Origin: Pectobacterium polaris
Lineage (GTDB): Bacteria; Pseudomonadota; Gammaproteobacteria; Enterobacterales; Enterobacteriaceae
DNA: 64,000 nt
NCBI RefSeq assembly: GCF_002307355.1
Contig: NZ_CP017481.1
Coordinates: 744,001 to 808,000, forward strand
Direction: 5' to 3'
Part shown: piece after piece, positions 20,760 through 29,138 of the stretch
Layout of the letters: every line of letters starts with the position of its first letter
Position numbering within the stretch: position 1 is the stretch's first letter
Notes under the pieces: model-generated
The model's database searches: none
Told to the model about the DNA's origin: nothing
Seen by the model: only the letters and a program-made list of their open reading frames with translations
Program-made: the position numbers and the translations under genes

Positions 20760-21755
20760 TTAGAGGCTTTCGCCGTCCAGCACGGTAAAGCCGACATCGA
20801 CCCTATCCTGCGCGACTGGCTCGCCCCGCAGACGAGCCAGCAGTTGTTCGGTGCCGACGCGTCCCATATGTTCACGCGGTGTCAGTACGCTAGCTAGCTT
20901 CGGCACCATCGCCTGACCAATGTCGTGCCCGTGGAAGCCGGCTACGCCAATGTCATCCGGCACGCGCAATCCCTGTCGCTGACATTCGAACATCGCACCG
21001 ACGGCTAAGTCGTCATTGGTACAAAATACGCTATCAACCTGCGGGTATTCTGCCTGCGTCTGCCGCAGCAGTTCGCCACCGAGCGAATAGGAAGACGCCT
21101 GCTCGCTCATCACGCAATAGCTCTTAAGCCCACTTTCCCACATCGCTTGCTCGTAGCCCTGACTGCGCATAATCGTACGCTCATCCTGACGCGCGCCGAG
21201 ATAGACGATATGACGATGCCCCAGCGCGACCATACGCAATGTCATCTGCCGGGCAGCTTCAACATTATCAAATCCGACGGCCATATCCAGACAGGGCGAG
21301 ACGGAATCCATCAGCTCGACGACCGGAATGCCGGCAACGTCCAGCATCTGGCGCGTCCGCGGCGTGTGGGTACGTTCGGCCAGAATAAGCCCATCGATGT
21401 GATACGACAGCAGTGACGTCAGACGCTGTTCTTCTCTGTCAGGATGATAGCCATAGTGCGCCAGCATGGTTTGATAGCCGTGCGCTTCTGCCGTGCGTTC
21501 AATCCCGCGCAAGACTTCGGCGAAAACCTGATTGGTTAATGACGGCAGCAGCACGCCAATCGCCCGGCTGGTGGAGCTGGCGAGCATATTCGGCGCGAGG
21601 TTGGGGATATAGCCCAGCTCATCCAATGCAATAGCGATCTTTTCCTGCAACGCGGCGGATACCTGAGCGGGATTACGCAAATAACGGCTTACCGTCATTT
21701 TGGTAATTCCAACGCGGTCAGCAACGTCCTGGAGAACGGGTCTTTTTTTCTTCAT
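20760..21755 (-). CDS. gntR: LacI-family gluconate repressor GntR
   Basis: Transcriptional repressor of gluconate uptake and catabolism. The N-terminal helix-turn-helix VLQDVADRVGITKMTVSRYL (residues 7-26) is followed by the hinge helix and a periplasmic-binding-protein-like effector domain. The length of 331 aa equals that of E. coli GntR. The two tandem GntR-type operators 0.6 kb away, and the adjacent gntK and permease, support the assignment. The gene is convergent with gntK. Confidence 0.93.
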   Translation of the reverse strand: MKKKRPVLQDVADRVGITKMTVSRYLRNPAQVSAALQEKIAIALDELGYIPNLAPNMLASSTSRAIGVLLPSLTNQVFAEVLRGIERTAEAHGYQTMLAHYGYHPDREEQRLTSLLSYHIDGLILAERTHTPRTRQMLDVAGIPVVELMDSVSPCLDMAVGFDNVEAARQMTLRMVALGHRHIVYLGARQDERTIMRSQGYEQAMWESGLKSYCVMSEQASSYSLGGELLRQTQAEYPQVDSVFCTNDDLAVGAMFECQRQGLRVPDDIGVAGFHGHDIGQAMVPKLASVLTPREHMGRVGTEQLLARLRGEPVAQDRVDVGFTVLDGESL

Positions 21756-21857
21756 CGTCGACTAAAATGCCTGAAAAACAGTAATCTAAGTCTAACAAAA
21801 AAAGCATAAAGAAAGTAAAGGCAAAGGGGAAGAATCTGAATGATGACGTCAGGCCGT

Positions 21858-21894
21858 GACAAATAAAAAGCCCGCGTCCTTTCCTACGCGGGCT
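21858..21894 (-). terminator. Terminator of yhhW
   Basis: A 9-bp perfect stem (21869-21877 with 21886-21894) is followed on the minus strand by TTTTTATTTG. It lies 20 bp after the yhhW stop. Confidence 0.88.
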
Positions 21895-21916
21895 TCTTCA
21901 CTTTTCTCACTCGCCG

Positions 21917-22612
21917 TTATACTGGCGGCAGATCAAACAGCAGGATTTCGCTGTCCTCACTGGCGTGTACGGAGATCGCCGTTTCGTCCCAGACCGCGAA
22001 TGCATCGCTGGCTTCCGCTTTCTGGCCGTTAATCTCTACCGTACCGCGCACCACCTGAACCCAGACGCGGCGACCGGCCTGAATCTGATACACCGATTGC
22101 TCCTGCGCTTTCAGCGCCCAACGCCACAGCGTCATGTCCTGAAAGACTTTCAGCGAGCCTTCACGCGCATCCGGGGACAGCACCAGCTGACGCCCTTGCT
22201 GCACATCAAAGCGCTTCTGCTCGTAGCGCGGCGTCAGCCCGGTTTTTTCCGGCAGAATCCAGATTTGATACAGATGCAGCTGTTCGTCTTTGCTGGCATT
22301 GTATTCAGAGTGACGAATGCCCGTGCCCGCACTCATAATCTGGAATTCGCCCGCTGGCACCTGCTCTTTATTTCCCATGCTGTCCTGATGTTCAACCGCA
22401 CCAGACAATACATAGGTCAGAATTTCCATATCTTTATGCGGATGCGTGCCAAAGCCCTGACCGCCTTCGATATAGTCTTCATTAATGACACGCAGTGCCG
22501 AAAATCCCATGAAATCAGGATCGTAATAATCGGCAAATGAGAACGTGTGCCAGCTGTCGAGCCAGCCGTGATTCGCATGTCCGCGATCTTGCGCTTGACG
22601 TAAATAGATCAT
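21917..22612 (-). CDS. yhhW: Pirin-like quercetin 2,3-dioxygenase YhhW
   Basis: Bicupin of the pirin family; E. coli YhhW has quercetinase activity in vitro. The metal ligands of the N-terminal cupin are all present: His57 and His59 in GTHPHKDMEI, His101 and Glu103 in GIRHSEY. The 231-aa length equals that of E. coli YhhW. The neighbourhood (gntR upstream side, ryhB further on) is the same as in E. coli, although yhhX is missing. The physiological substrate is not established. Confidence 0.95.
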   Translation of the reverse strand: MIYLRQAQDRGHANHGWLDSWHTFSFADYYDPDFMGFSALRVINEDYIEGGQGFGTHPHKDMEILTYVLSGAVEHQDSMGNKEQVPAGEFQIMSAGTGIRHSEYNASKDEQLHLYQIWILPEKTGLTPRYEQKRFDVQQGRQLVLSPDAREGSLKVFQDMTLWRWALKAQEQSVYQIQAGRRVWVQVVRGTVEINGQKAEASDAFAVWDETAISVHASEDSEILLFDLPPV

Positions 22613-22962
22613 GTTATTTCCTCCCGCGTTTTTGATAAGGAAAGTGTAACGGGCGGCGATAAATAAGATAGCGCAAAAAACTCACCGCTCTGTTCGAAAA
22701 ATCAGAACAGGATGGCGTATGCAGGTTGCTCAACTGGTAATTTTGAATTTTTTCTTTGTCACGGGATACCAGAGTATCGTCAGGAATGCAGTGTGCTTGG
22801 TTCAGCTTGCGACCAAAAGTTAGATTTATTCAACAAAGCCACAGAATCTAAAAAATATTAAATTTAAATACAGAGAGATATTAATTAAAAATGAGATAGT
22901 ACCTGAGGGTAGGTAGAGGGATTTAAAAATATAAATATGGCCCTCAGGCATTAATTTATATG
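22613..22962. other. Non-coding gap at the start of the accessory segment
   Basis: 350 bp with no convincing gene. It must contain the yhhW promoter near 22620-22700. From about 22830 the DNA becomes AT-rich, marking the start of the accessory region. I see no inverted repeats, integrase gene or direct-repeat attachment site at the boundary. Confidence 0.5.
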
Positions 22963-23241
22963 TTACTTATAAACAATCGCTGTTGCCACTAGTGTTTGAC
23001 CTTGCTCACGAACGGAAACAACTTCGTAATAACTCCCACCCTTGGCATCCGCTTTCTCAGAAAAAACATTATTGCGGACATCACTTGGCGATTTTATATC
23101 CTCACCGACTCGTGAGCCGACTGAAATGGTCTCAATTTTCACAAGATTTAGTTTTGCTACTTCTTCATGTGTCACTAACTCTGCAGCAAAAGACATAGAT
23201 GAAACAAACGTTAAGCCAACTAAAGCCAAAGATCTCAACAT
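22963..23241 (-). CDS. DUF1471 (YdgH/BhsA/McbA-type) periplasmic protein
   Basis: Small secreted protein of the enterobacterial DUF1471 family, members of which are linked to stress and biofilm responses. It has a signal peptide MLRSLALVGLTFVSSMSFA and then the family pattern: an N-terminal strand, KIETISVGS, SDVRNNVFSEKADAKGGSYY and a C-terminal ATAIVYK. ATG 23241 is preferred (92 aa) because AAGGA sits 6 bases upstream; ATG 23247 would place it directly against the start codon. There is no operon partner. Confidence 0.85.
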   Translation of the reverse strand: MLRSLALVGLTFVSSMSFAAELVTHEEVAKLNLVKIETISVGSRVGEDIKSPSDVRNNVFSEKADAKGGSYYEVVSVREQGQTLVATAIVYK

Positions 23242-23427
23242 AATCATTCCTTACTTTAAAAACAGTATAAATACACTTTTAATTAAAAAAAGCCGGCTCT
23301 GGCGCCGGCAATCAATAATACCAAACGAGAAAGTAACTTTTCCTTCGTAACACTACGTTACGGAGTCAAATTTATAATAGCTAACGCATTAGATCAATAA
23401 TCACAAATAGAAGGCTACATCTCAAAT

Positions 23428-24353
23428 TTAGGATGAACCATAATGTGCGTTTTTCATATTAGTTGGCAGGTGAGTCAGAAGGTATTCTAGAAATGCACGT
23501 ACAGCAGGATTCATATGTTTTCTGCTGGGATATACAGCATGAATAATATGGTCAAATATAGTCCATTCCTTTAGAATCTGTACCAGGTTGCCTTCACGAA
23601 CAGAAGGAAATGCTATCGATTCGGGATTAGACCTACACCAATGCCATGAAGGACGGCTTCAAGCTGAACTCTTGGATTTAAGCAATAAAGTACGGGCCGA
23701 TGTTTAATAATGACAGCCGTACCTTCTGTATTAACGAGTTTCCATTTTTGCTCACCTTCGTAACGATCCAGCACGGAACTGATAGTGGGCATCATTCCTA
23801 AATCATCAGGTGACTCAGGAAGAGTATAATGATTTAAAAAACCAGGACTGGCGACAAGAATAAGCCTCGATGTTGCCAACGTTCTGGCAATTAATCCAGG
23901 TTCGTCATCCAGGCTAGCCTTAGCTCTTAGCGCAAAATCGAACATTTCTTCGATAATCTGTACATGCCGGTCTGTTGCATCAATGATAACATTGACTTTC
24001 GGATACCTGGCCATAAAACCAGGTAATATAGGAGCAAGGTTATACTGTGCCAGAACGGTAGGACAACTTACCTTGATGGTTCCACTTGGCTCGGCAATGA
24101 GTTCGCTTACAGATTCATAGGCTAACTGGCCATCCTTAACCATCTGCGCGGCATGCTCGAACAGAACCTTACCTGCACTGGTTAGACTGAAACTACGGCT
24201 GTTTCTCTGAATTAGCCTGACATTTGTCCTTTCTTCGAGTTTAGCAATGCGCCGGCTTAGTAAGGATTTTGTCACCCCAGAAACTCTTTCTGCAGCAGTG
24301 AAACCACCATGTTCAGCTATCAAGTAAAAAAAATAAAGGTCGTTAAAATCCAT
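23428..24353 (-). pseudogene. LysR-family regulator broken by a single-base frameshift
   Basis: The N-terminal helix-turn-helix (MDFNDLYFFYLIAEHGGF, then SLLSRRIAKLEERTNVRL) and most of the effector domain read normally until GIGVGLIPNR followed by a stop at 23613. In the next frame the expected C-terminal part continues (SIAFPSVREGN, then about 55 more residues to a stop at 23428). Restoring one base near 23619-23624 (CCGAATCG to CCGGAATCG) gives the usual LIPESIAF joint and a full-length protein. Either the gene is a recent pseudogene or the base was lost in sequencing. It is divergent from the pirin-like gene, the arrangement in which LysR proteins control their neighbour. Confidence 0.88.
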
Positions 24354-24439
24354 ATGCTGTCCTAAAAATAATACCCTGCATCTCAATTTACACTATTTAG
24401 AATAATAAGCTGGGATATATAATTATTCTACAATTACCC

Positions 24440-25237
24440 ATGGCTTATTTTATGATAAAAGATATCGTATCCATAACTCATATTGAAAACCAACGACACA
24501 GCGCTCATTATGAGACTGCATTAATAGACATGAAGAACGATGCATGCGACCTTAATCCATTGATAAAATTCGAAGAATTTATCATTTCCGGTCCAGTTTT
24601 TCAGCCCTCACCACATGCTGGCGTTCTCCGCCTTACTTTACTGTTGCCAGATTCAACGGGTTCACTGTCTATCTGTGTCGGTGAGGACACCCAGTTGTTA
24701 ACACCAGGAGAATTATTTTGCATGAATTCAGGATCTGGTGTTGTTTATGAGGAGAGAGTAAGTTCTGTAAATTGCTATGTCCATGGAATTTCTATCTTGC
24801 TTAACACACATTCAACATTAAAAAAAATGTCTTACAGGACTGAAAAGTTTCAATGCCATCCTAAAAGAAACAATGAGACATTATGTATTGATGGTCAAAA
24901 AAATGGCCTCGGTGAATTCAGACTAGACATTTTCACATTAACAGAAATAAAAAAATTCGGCATCGAGAGTAACGAACGAATTTTCATTTACGTTCTGTCA
25001 GGGGAGATAGTCACTGAGTTTTATGGAAAGAAGAATCGACTGAGTGAAAAATATTTCATCGCATTATCTCACTCCAGTAAGAGTGATTTTAAAATTGGCA
25101 CGAAAAAACGTGCACAAGTGCTTATTCTCAGAGCAAAAGAAGTAAATGAAAGATCTATCCTCTTAGGTTATTTAGCCATGAATTCCCAGGAACAAATAAA
25201 TTCTATTCTTGAGAAAGACAGGAATGGAAATATGTAA
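24440..25237 (+). CDS. Divergent pirin-like bicupin
   Basis: 265 aa. The order of blocks follows pirin: an N-terminal cupin (EEFIISGPVFQPSPHAGV), a second cupin, and the characteristic C-terminal tail GYLAMNSQEQINSILEKDRN. Three of the four usual metal ligands are affected. The first His of the HPH motif is Ser57, the second His59 remains, the third His is Tyr103, and Glu105 lies where the fourth is expected. A canonical iron-dependent activity is therefore doubtful. No clear ribosome site precedes ATG 24440; ATG 24452 is an alternative. It is transcribed away from the broken LysR gene across 86 bp. Confidence 0.7.
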   Translation: MAYFMIKDIVSITHIENQRHSAHYETALIDMKNDACDLNPLIKFEEFIISGPVFQPSPHAGVLRLTLLLPDSTGSLSICVGEDTQLLTPGELFCMNSGSGVVYEERVSSVNCYVHGISILLNTHSTLKKMSYRTEKFQCHPKRNNETLCIDGQKNGLGEFRLDIFTLTEIKKFGIESNERIFIYVLSGEIVTEFYGKKNRLSEKYFIALSHSSKSDFKIGTKKRAQVLILRAKEVNERSILLGYLAMNSQEQINSILEKDRNGNM

Positions 25238-25313
25238 TTAAGATATATAAAATTTTTATTTATTTTGTTTTATAAAAAATAGGAAGACATAAGGTATAAC
25301 AAAAACCATTATG

Positions 25314-25646
25314 TTATTGTAATGACAGAGATATCATAATAACAAGCAACACAACGGCAGGAAGGCATATTTTTACATACTCTCTATTATATGCGATAAT
25401 AAGAACCGCGAAAATCATAATTAATGCAGCAAAAATCAGGTTTTGAGAAACCCAAACATTCATAATTAATAAAATTGCGATGACCAGTTCACAAAGCCCT
25501 ACTCCTATCCTAATCCATGAATTTAATCCCCACCGGGAAAATTCATCTCTGACAGACTGAATTCCAATCGTATTCAATATACCTCCAACTAAAAACACAA
25601 GAATAACGATCCATTTCGACACAATTTCAGGGTTATAAATAATCAT
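25314..25646 (-). CDS. DoxX-like small membrane protein
   Basis: This 110-aa protein has four hydrophobic segments (about 11-28, 46-64, 67-85 and 92-108). The GWIRIGVGLCEL-like stretch (SWIRIGVGLCELVIAILL) is typical of DoxX/DoxX-like proteins. Its function in bacteria is poorly defined. It lies 6 bp after the MFS gene and is probably the last gene of the efflux operon. The overall match to the family is by pattern, not by any catalytic residue. Confidence 0.7.
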   Translation of the reverse strand: MIIYNPEIVSKWIVILVFLVGGILNTIGIQSVRDEFSRWGLNSWIRIGVGLCELVIAILLIMNVWVSQNLIFAALIMIFAVLIIAYNREYVKICLPAVVLLVIMISLSLQ

Positions 25647-25652
25647 TTTTTC

Positions 25653-27206
25653 CTACTTCATAATATTCTGCTTAATCATGATAAGCATTCCCGCGATGCC
25701 CGTAACCGTAATGATTGTAAAATAATCCATACCGGCAAGTATTGTTGCCTGCTGTTTTACTGCTTGGGCTATCCATGAAAATGCAATTGATTGTGATTTA
25801 CTGAGCGAAAAATGATGTTGATATAAATTCGTAATACGGAACAGGACATCCTGATAGAGTGGATTATCCTTCTTTATATCGGTGTTGAGAACAGCATAAT
25901 GAATTGTCGTTCTCCACTGCATCATCAGTGTGGCAAAGGTTATACCCAAAGCCATAAAGAACTGAGCTATCATATTTTTAACTTGCTGTGCATGTGAGAA
26001 AACCGTTTCATCATGTTGTACTTCTCTGAAAGTATGCATAGCCGTTGTCGCCATAACTAGCATGATGAAAATGCCATTGCACAGTAGTGCCGGCAAGATA
26101 TCCGTAATAAGGTTTGCTGTCGGTGTTAATCCCCTCATCATCCATCCATAGACAGCCAACGCCAGAAATCCGATGACAAAGAATTTTTTAGATGAAGGCC
26201 TCTTTGGCATTAGCCAACTCATAACAAACCAGGCAATCAATGCTGAAGACAATCCTATTGCATGCCATTTTCCAATCGTTATCCAGGAGAAACCGAGCCC
26301 AGCCTGTAATATCTGTGGAATGATATAATTGTTAGCACCCAACACTAGGTAGCAGAGTGCAAAAACACCAACTCCAGCGATATATTTTTTATTACTAAAA
26401 AGTAACCTGACCATTAAAAGCGGTTTTCCATTATATTTAGACATGCTTCTAAAAAAATAAAAAAGTGCTGTAAACCCTGTACAAAGAATTGTTATTAATA
26501 TAATTGAATCACTAAAGAAATTATAATTAGATCGTTGAAAAACCCACAAAATGCTGAACGTTCCCCCAGCTAACCACATCAAGAGGAATGGATGGGTATC
26601 GCTTTTCATCTTGTCTGGTGGAGACGAATCAGGTAAACAGAATGACGATGTAATAAACGTTAAAATTGCGACTGCAATCAGTATGTAAAATATGGCACCC
26701 CATGTATCCTCGCTCACTGACAGTGATGCAAGCCAGGGTGACAAAGCAGTACCAACAGCTAAGCCAGTTGCAAAGTATTTAATACCACTAAAACGTAATG
26801 GGCTGGGAGGTAATAAATTCACAAGCACTCTGGCCCCCGTCATAAAAGAGGCTCCACCTATTGCCATTATAACTCGTCCCGTCATGAAAGCATGGTATGT
26901 ACTACTCTCAGCACAGAATAGGGCTCCAGTGATAAAAACAATCAGTGAAGACCATATATAGAGACGCCATCCGGTTCTTTCAACGATCCATCGTTGTTTT
27001 GAGATCATCATAATCGCCACACAGGCATAGGTGGCCGTAATAAAGCTGTACTCTTCCGGTGACGTACCGGTTTCGCCCATGATTGGCGAAGCCGCAAATG
27101 CGATCATTCCAGCCTGGAGAAACTCCAAGGTTGTCAGCAAAAATATAGTAACCAACAGCACTTTTTGCCTTACTGGATGGGTGACAAACCAACTTTCATT
27201 ATTCAT
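25653..27206 (-). CDS. DHA2-type MFS drug efflux transporter, EmrB-like
   Basis: 517-aa inner-membrane transporter with about 14 hydrophobic segments, the DHA2 layout. It starts with a short cytoplasmic tail, then VLLVTIFLLTTLEFLQAGM; GRVIMAIGGASFMTGARVLVN corresponds to the conserved motif between TM4 and TM5. Its start overlaps the end of the upstream HlyD-family gene by 8 bp, so the two form a pump, as in EmrAB. Moderate GC and distance from E. coli EmrB suggest an acquired system; the substrate is unknown. Confidence 0.88.
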   Translation of the reverse strand: MNNESWFVTHPVRQKVLLVTIFLLTTLEFLQAGMIAFAASPIMGETGTSPEEYSFITATYACVAIMMISKQRWIVERTGWRLYIWSSLIVFITGALFCAESSTYHAFMTGRVIMAIGGASFMTGARVLVNLLPPSPLRFSGIKYFATGLAVGTALSPWLASLSVSEDTWGAIFYILIAVAILTFITSSFCLPDSSPPDKMKSDTHPFLLMWLAGGTFSILWVFQRSNYNFFSDSIILITILCTGFTALFYFFRSMSKYNGKPLLMVRLLFSNKKYIAGVGVFALCYLVLGANNYIIPQILQAGLGFSWITIGKWHAIGLSSALIAWFVMSWLMPKRPSSKKFFVIGFLALAVYGWMMRGLTPTANLITDILPALLCNGIFIMLVMATTAMHTFREVQHDETVFSHAQQVKNMIAQFFMALGITFATLMMQWRTTIHYAVLNTDIKKDNPLYQDVLFRITNLYQHHFSLSKSQSIAFSWIAQAVKQQATILAGMDYFTIITVTGIAGMLIMIKQNIMK

Positions 27207-28344
27207 TTTCTTTCACAATTTTTTTAATTAACGCATCAATTTTTACATCTTCATTGTTATATACATCAGTCTTCCATTTCTGAGTCGTCACGTTATAAGG
27301 TCGAATCTCCCCAGTCCCGACACTGCTGGTGTCTACTTTTACTTTCATTGATAGACCAGGGCGCAGAGGATATTGGCTTAACAGGTTTTTATCTAACTCA
27401 ATTCTGACAGGAATGCGTTGCACGACTTTAATCCAGTTACCTGTAGCATTCTGGGCAGGCAGCAATGAAAAAGCACTGCCAGTACCTGGCTCGATCCCCA
27501 GAATTTTTCCTTTATATTGAACGCCCCTTCCGTATACATCAGACGTAAGCGTGACATTCTGGCCTACTTTGATATTTCCGAGTTGTGTTTCTTTGAAGTT
27601 GGCTGTAACCCAGATTGAATCCAGAGGGATAATTGACATCAAGGTACTTCCAGATGAAATATGCTGTCCAACCTGAATACTACGCTGAGCAATAACACCA
27701 CTGACGGGTACAATGACATTCGTTCTGTGCCAGTCGAGCCAGGCTTGTCGAAAAACAGCTTCGGCGGCCAGCACATCAGGGTGAGAATCCGGTGTGGTAT
27801 TGGATGTGTATACCAGTGCTGCATTATATTGGCTTTCTGCAACTTTAACTGCTGCTTTTGCCACATTAACAGCGTCGCTAGCATGGTTCATGTCTTCGAC
27901 AGAAATAGCCATACTTTTACTTAGACCTGAACGACGGCGATAATCCGCAGTAGCCTTGTTATAGTCAGCTTTTTTCACTTCGATAGCTGCGGCAAGTTGC
28001 TGCAAATTGGCAAACTGATTTCGGACAGCTCGTACTGTGCTGGCGAGCTGAGCTTTGGCTTTATCAAGTTGAACTTTGGTGTCAATTGGGTTTATTGCAA
28101 CGACTACATCACCCTGCTTAACATAATCCGTATTGTCAGCTTTGATATCGGTGATAGTGCCTCCCACTTGGCTAGTAACCTGGACAAGATTACCCTCCAC
28201 GTAGGCATCCTCTGTTGTTGCTGTATGACTACCCACATAGGTCCATAAAAAAAATGTGACCAGGCAAATAGTGAGGGCCGCAGGTAAAATGAATAAAGCC
28301 GTTTTTTTTCCTGACTTTTTATTTTCGCTTCTTTCGTCTTGCAT
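27199..28344 (-). CDS. HlyD/EmrA-family membrane fusion protein
   Basis: 381-aa periplasmic adaptor that links an MFS pump to an outer-membrane channel such as TolC. A cytoplasmic basic tail is followed by one membrane segment (TALFILPAALTICLVTFFLW, about 15-34). Then comes a biotinyl-lipoyl half-motif (EGNLVQVTSQVGGTITDI), a coiled-coil hairpin (about 90-190), and the second half-motif (VPVSGVIAQRSIQVGQHI). It is the first gene of the emrA-emrB-doxX-like operon. The promoter must lie in the AT-rich gap upstream. Confidence 0.9.
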   Translation of the reverse strand: MQDERSENKKSGKKTALFILPAALTICLVTFFLWTYVGSHTATTEDAYVEGNLVQVTSQVGGTITDIKADNTDYVKQGDVVVAINPIDTKVQLDKAKAQLASTVRAVRNQFANLQQLAAAIEVKKADYNKATADYRRRSGLSKSMAISVEDMNHASDAVNVAKAAVKVAESQYNAALVYTSNTTPDSHPDVLAAEAVFRQAWLDWHRTNVIVPVSGVIAQRSIQVGQHISSGSTLMSIIPLDSIWVTANFKETQLGNIKVGQNVTLTSDVYGRGVQYKGKILGIEPGTGSAFSLLPAQNATGNWIKVVQRIPVRIELDKNLLSQYPLRPGLSMKVKVDTSSVGTGEIRPYNVTTQKWKTDVYNNEDVKIDALIKKIVKENE

Positions 28345-28892
28345 GTAATTAATCCTGATAATAACTTCGCAGGATATTATTCTTCGTGAAATTCATTATC
28401 AAGATCCACATATAAGACAAAACGTCTCAAATATGAGATAATGGTAAAAAATTAAATTCAGCAGCACATTCACACTGATGGATAATATAATAAGCACACT
28501 TAACCCCAACACAACAGGGAATAATGAAGCGCTAACACTTCATGTTTTCAAAAAATGAAATTTATCATAATAAAATAAACCATTTATCGAATATGTTTAT
28601 TATTAAAACCCGACACGAAATTAATTTTATTTTTCATAGCCGCGCTACAACACAGCCAATTTTTTATTAATTAACATGTCTGCTTAAACTAAAATATAAT
28701 AATATTATTCTTTCTGCGAAAAATATTCAGATAAAAAACACAGGAAAAATAAAATCCATCGGCATAAATTGGAAGTTGCGGGGATCTTGAGGGACTTGAA
28801 AGGGTTTATCTCGCCTTAAATTTGGTGTGAGATTTAGCTACCTATACGCGCTTACTGCCGTTTTCTACCTTTTCACGCTAATTTCCGACAGA
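28345..28892. other. AT-rich gap upstream of the efflux operon
   Basis: Nearly 550 bp with no gene-like open frame. It must carry the promoter of the efflux operon near 28350-28450. A symmetrical GACAAAACGTCTCAAATATG stretch at 28416-28435 is a possible regulator site, but unassigned. The rest is low-complexity AT-rich DNA, ending at the terminator of ryhB. Confidence 0.45.
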
Positions 28893-29032
28893 CAAAAAAA
28901 AAGCCAGCACCCGAGCTGGCTAAATAATACTGGAAGCAATGTGAGCAATGTCGTGCCTTCACAGGGAAGCCGGATCGCCATGAACACTATCAATAACTAA
29001 CACAGGCGCATGACATCGTTCCCCGGAACGCA
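28893..29032 (-). ncRNA. ryhB: RyhB small regulatory RNA
   Basis: The Fur-repressed sRNA that shuts down mRNAs for iron-using proteins with Hfq. The minus strand contains the diagnostic core, beginning GCACGACATTGCTCACATTG (28956-28937) and running on through TTCCAGTATTA. A terminator stem AGCCAGC/GCTGGCT (28902-28921) and nine T's follow. GCGATCC at 28978 resembles the E. coli 5' end and would give about 86 nt. However, the only good promoter (TTTACA, 18 bp, TATTAT at 29067-29038) overlaps the Fur box and predicts a start near 29032, about 140 nt. In E. coli ryhB is likewise near yhhW. Identity is very likely; the 5' end is open. Confidence 0.92.
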
Positions 29033-29037
29033 CAGCA

Positions 29038-29100
29038 ATAATAATCATTATCATTCGCACTTGTAAAGTGCTTTTTGCGATAAATTCTTATTCTCAATAC
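29038..29100 (-). promoter_or_regulatory. ryhB promoter with Fur boxes
   Basis: Minus strand: -35 TTTACA (29067-29062), 18-bp spacer, -10 TATTAT (29043-29038). The spacer and -10 form GATAATGATTATTATTG, a good Fur-box match (14 of 19 by eye). A second, weaker Fur-like stretch, TTGAGAATAAGAATTTATC, lies at 29078-29098. Iron-bound Fur would block RNA polymerase directly. Confidence 0.8.
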
Positions 29101-29138
29101 GGACTGAAAAACAGCCCGTTTTGCTCCCCTTCTGTTTG

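Noticed and set aside
28981..29138. Possible short coding frame between ryhB and glpC
   Set aside because: The stretch is fully explained by the Fur-controlled ryhB promoter and 5' region.
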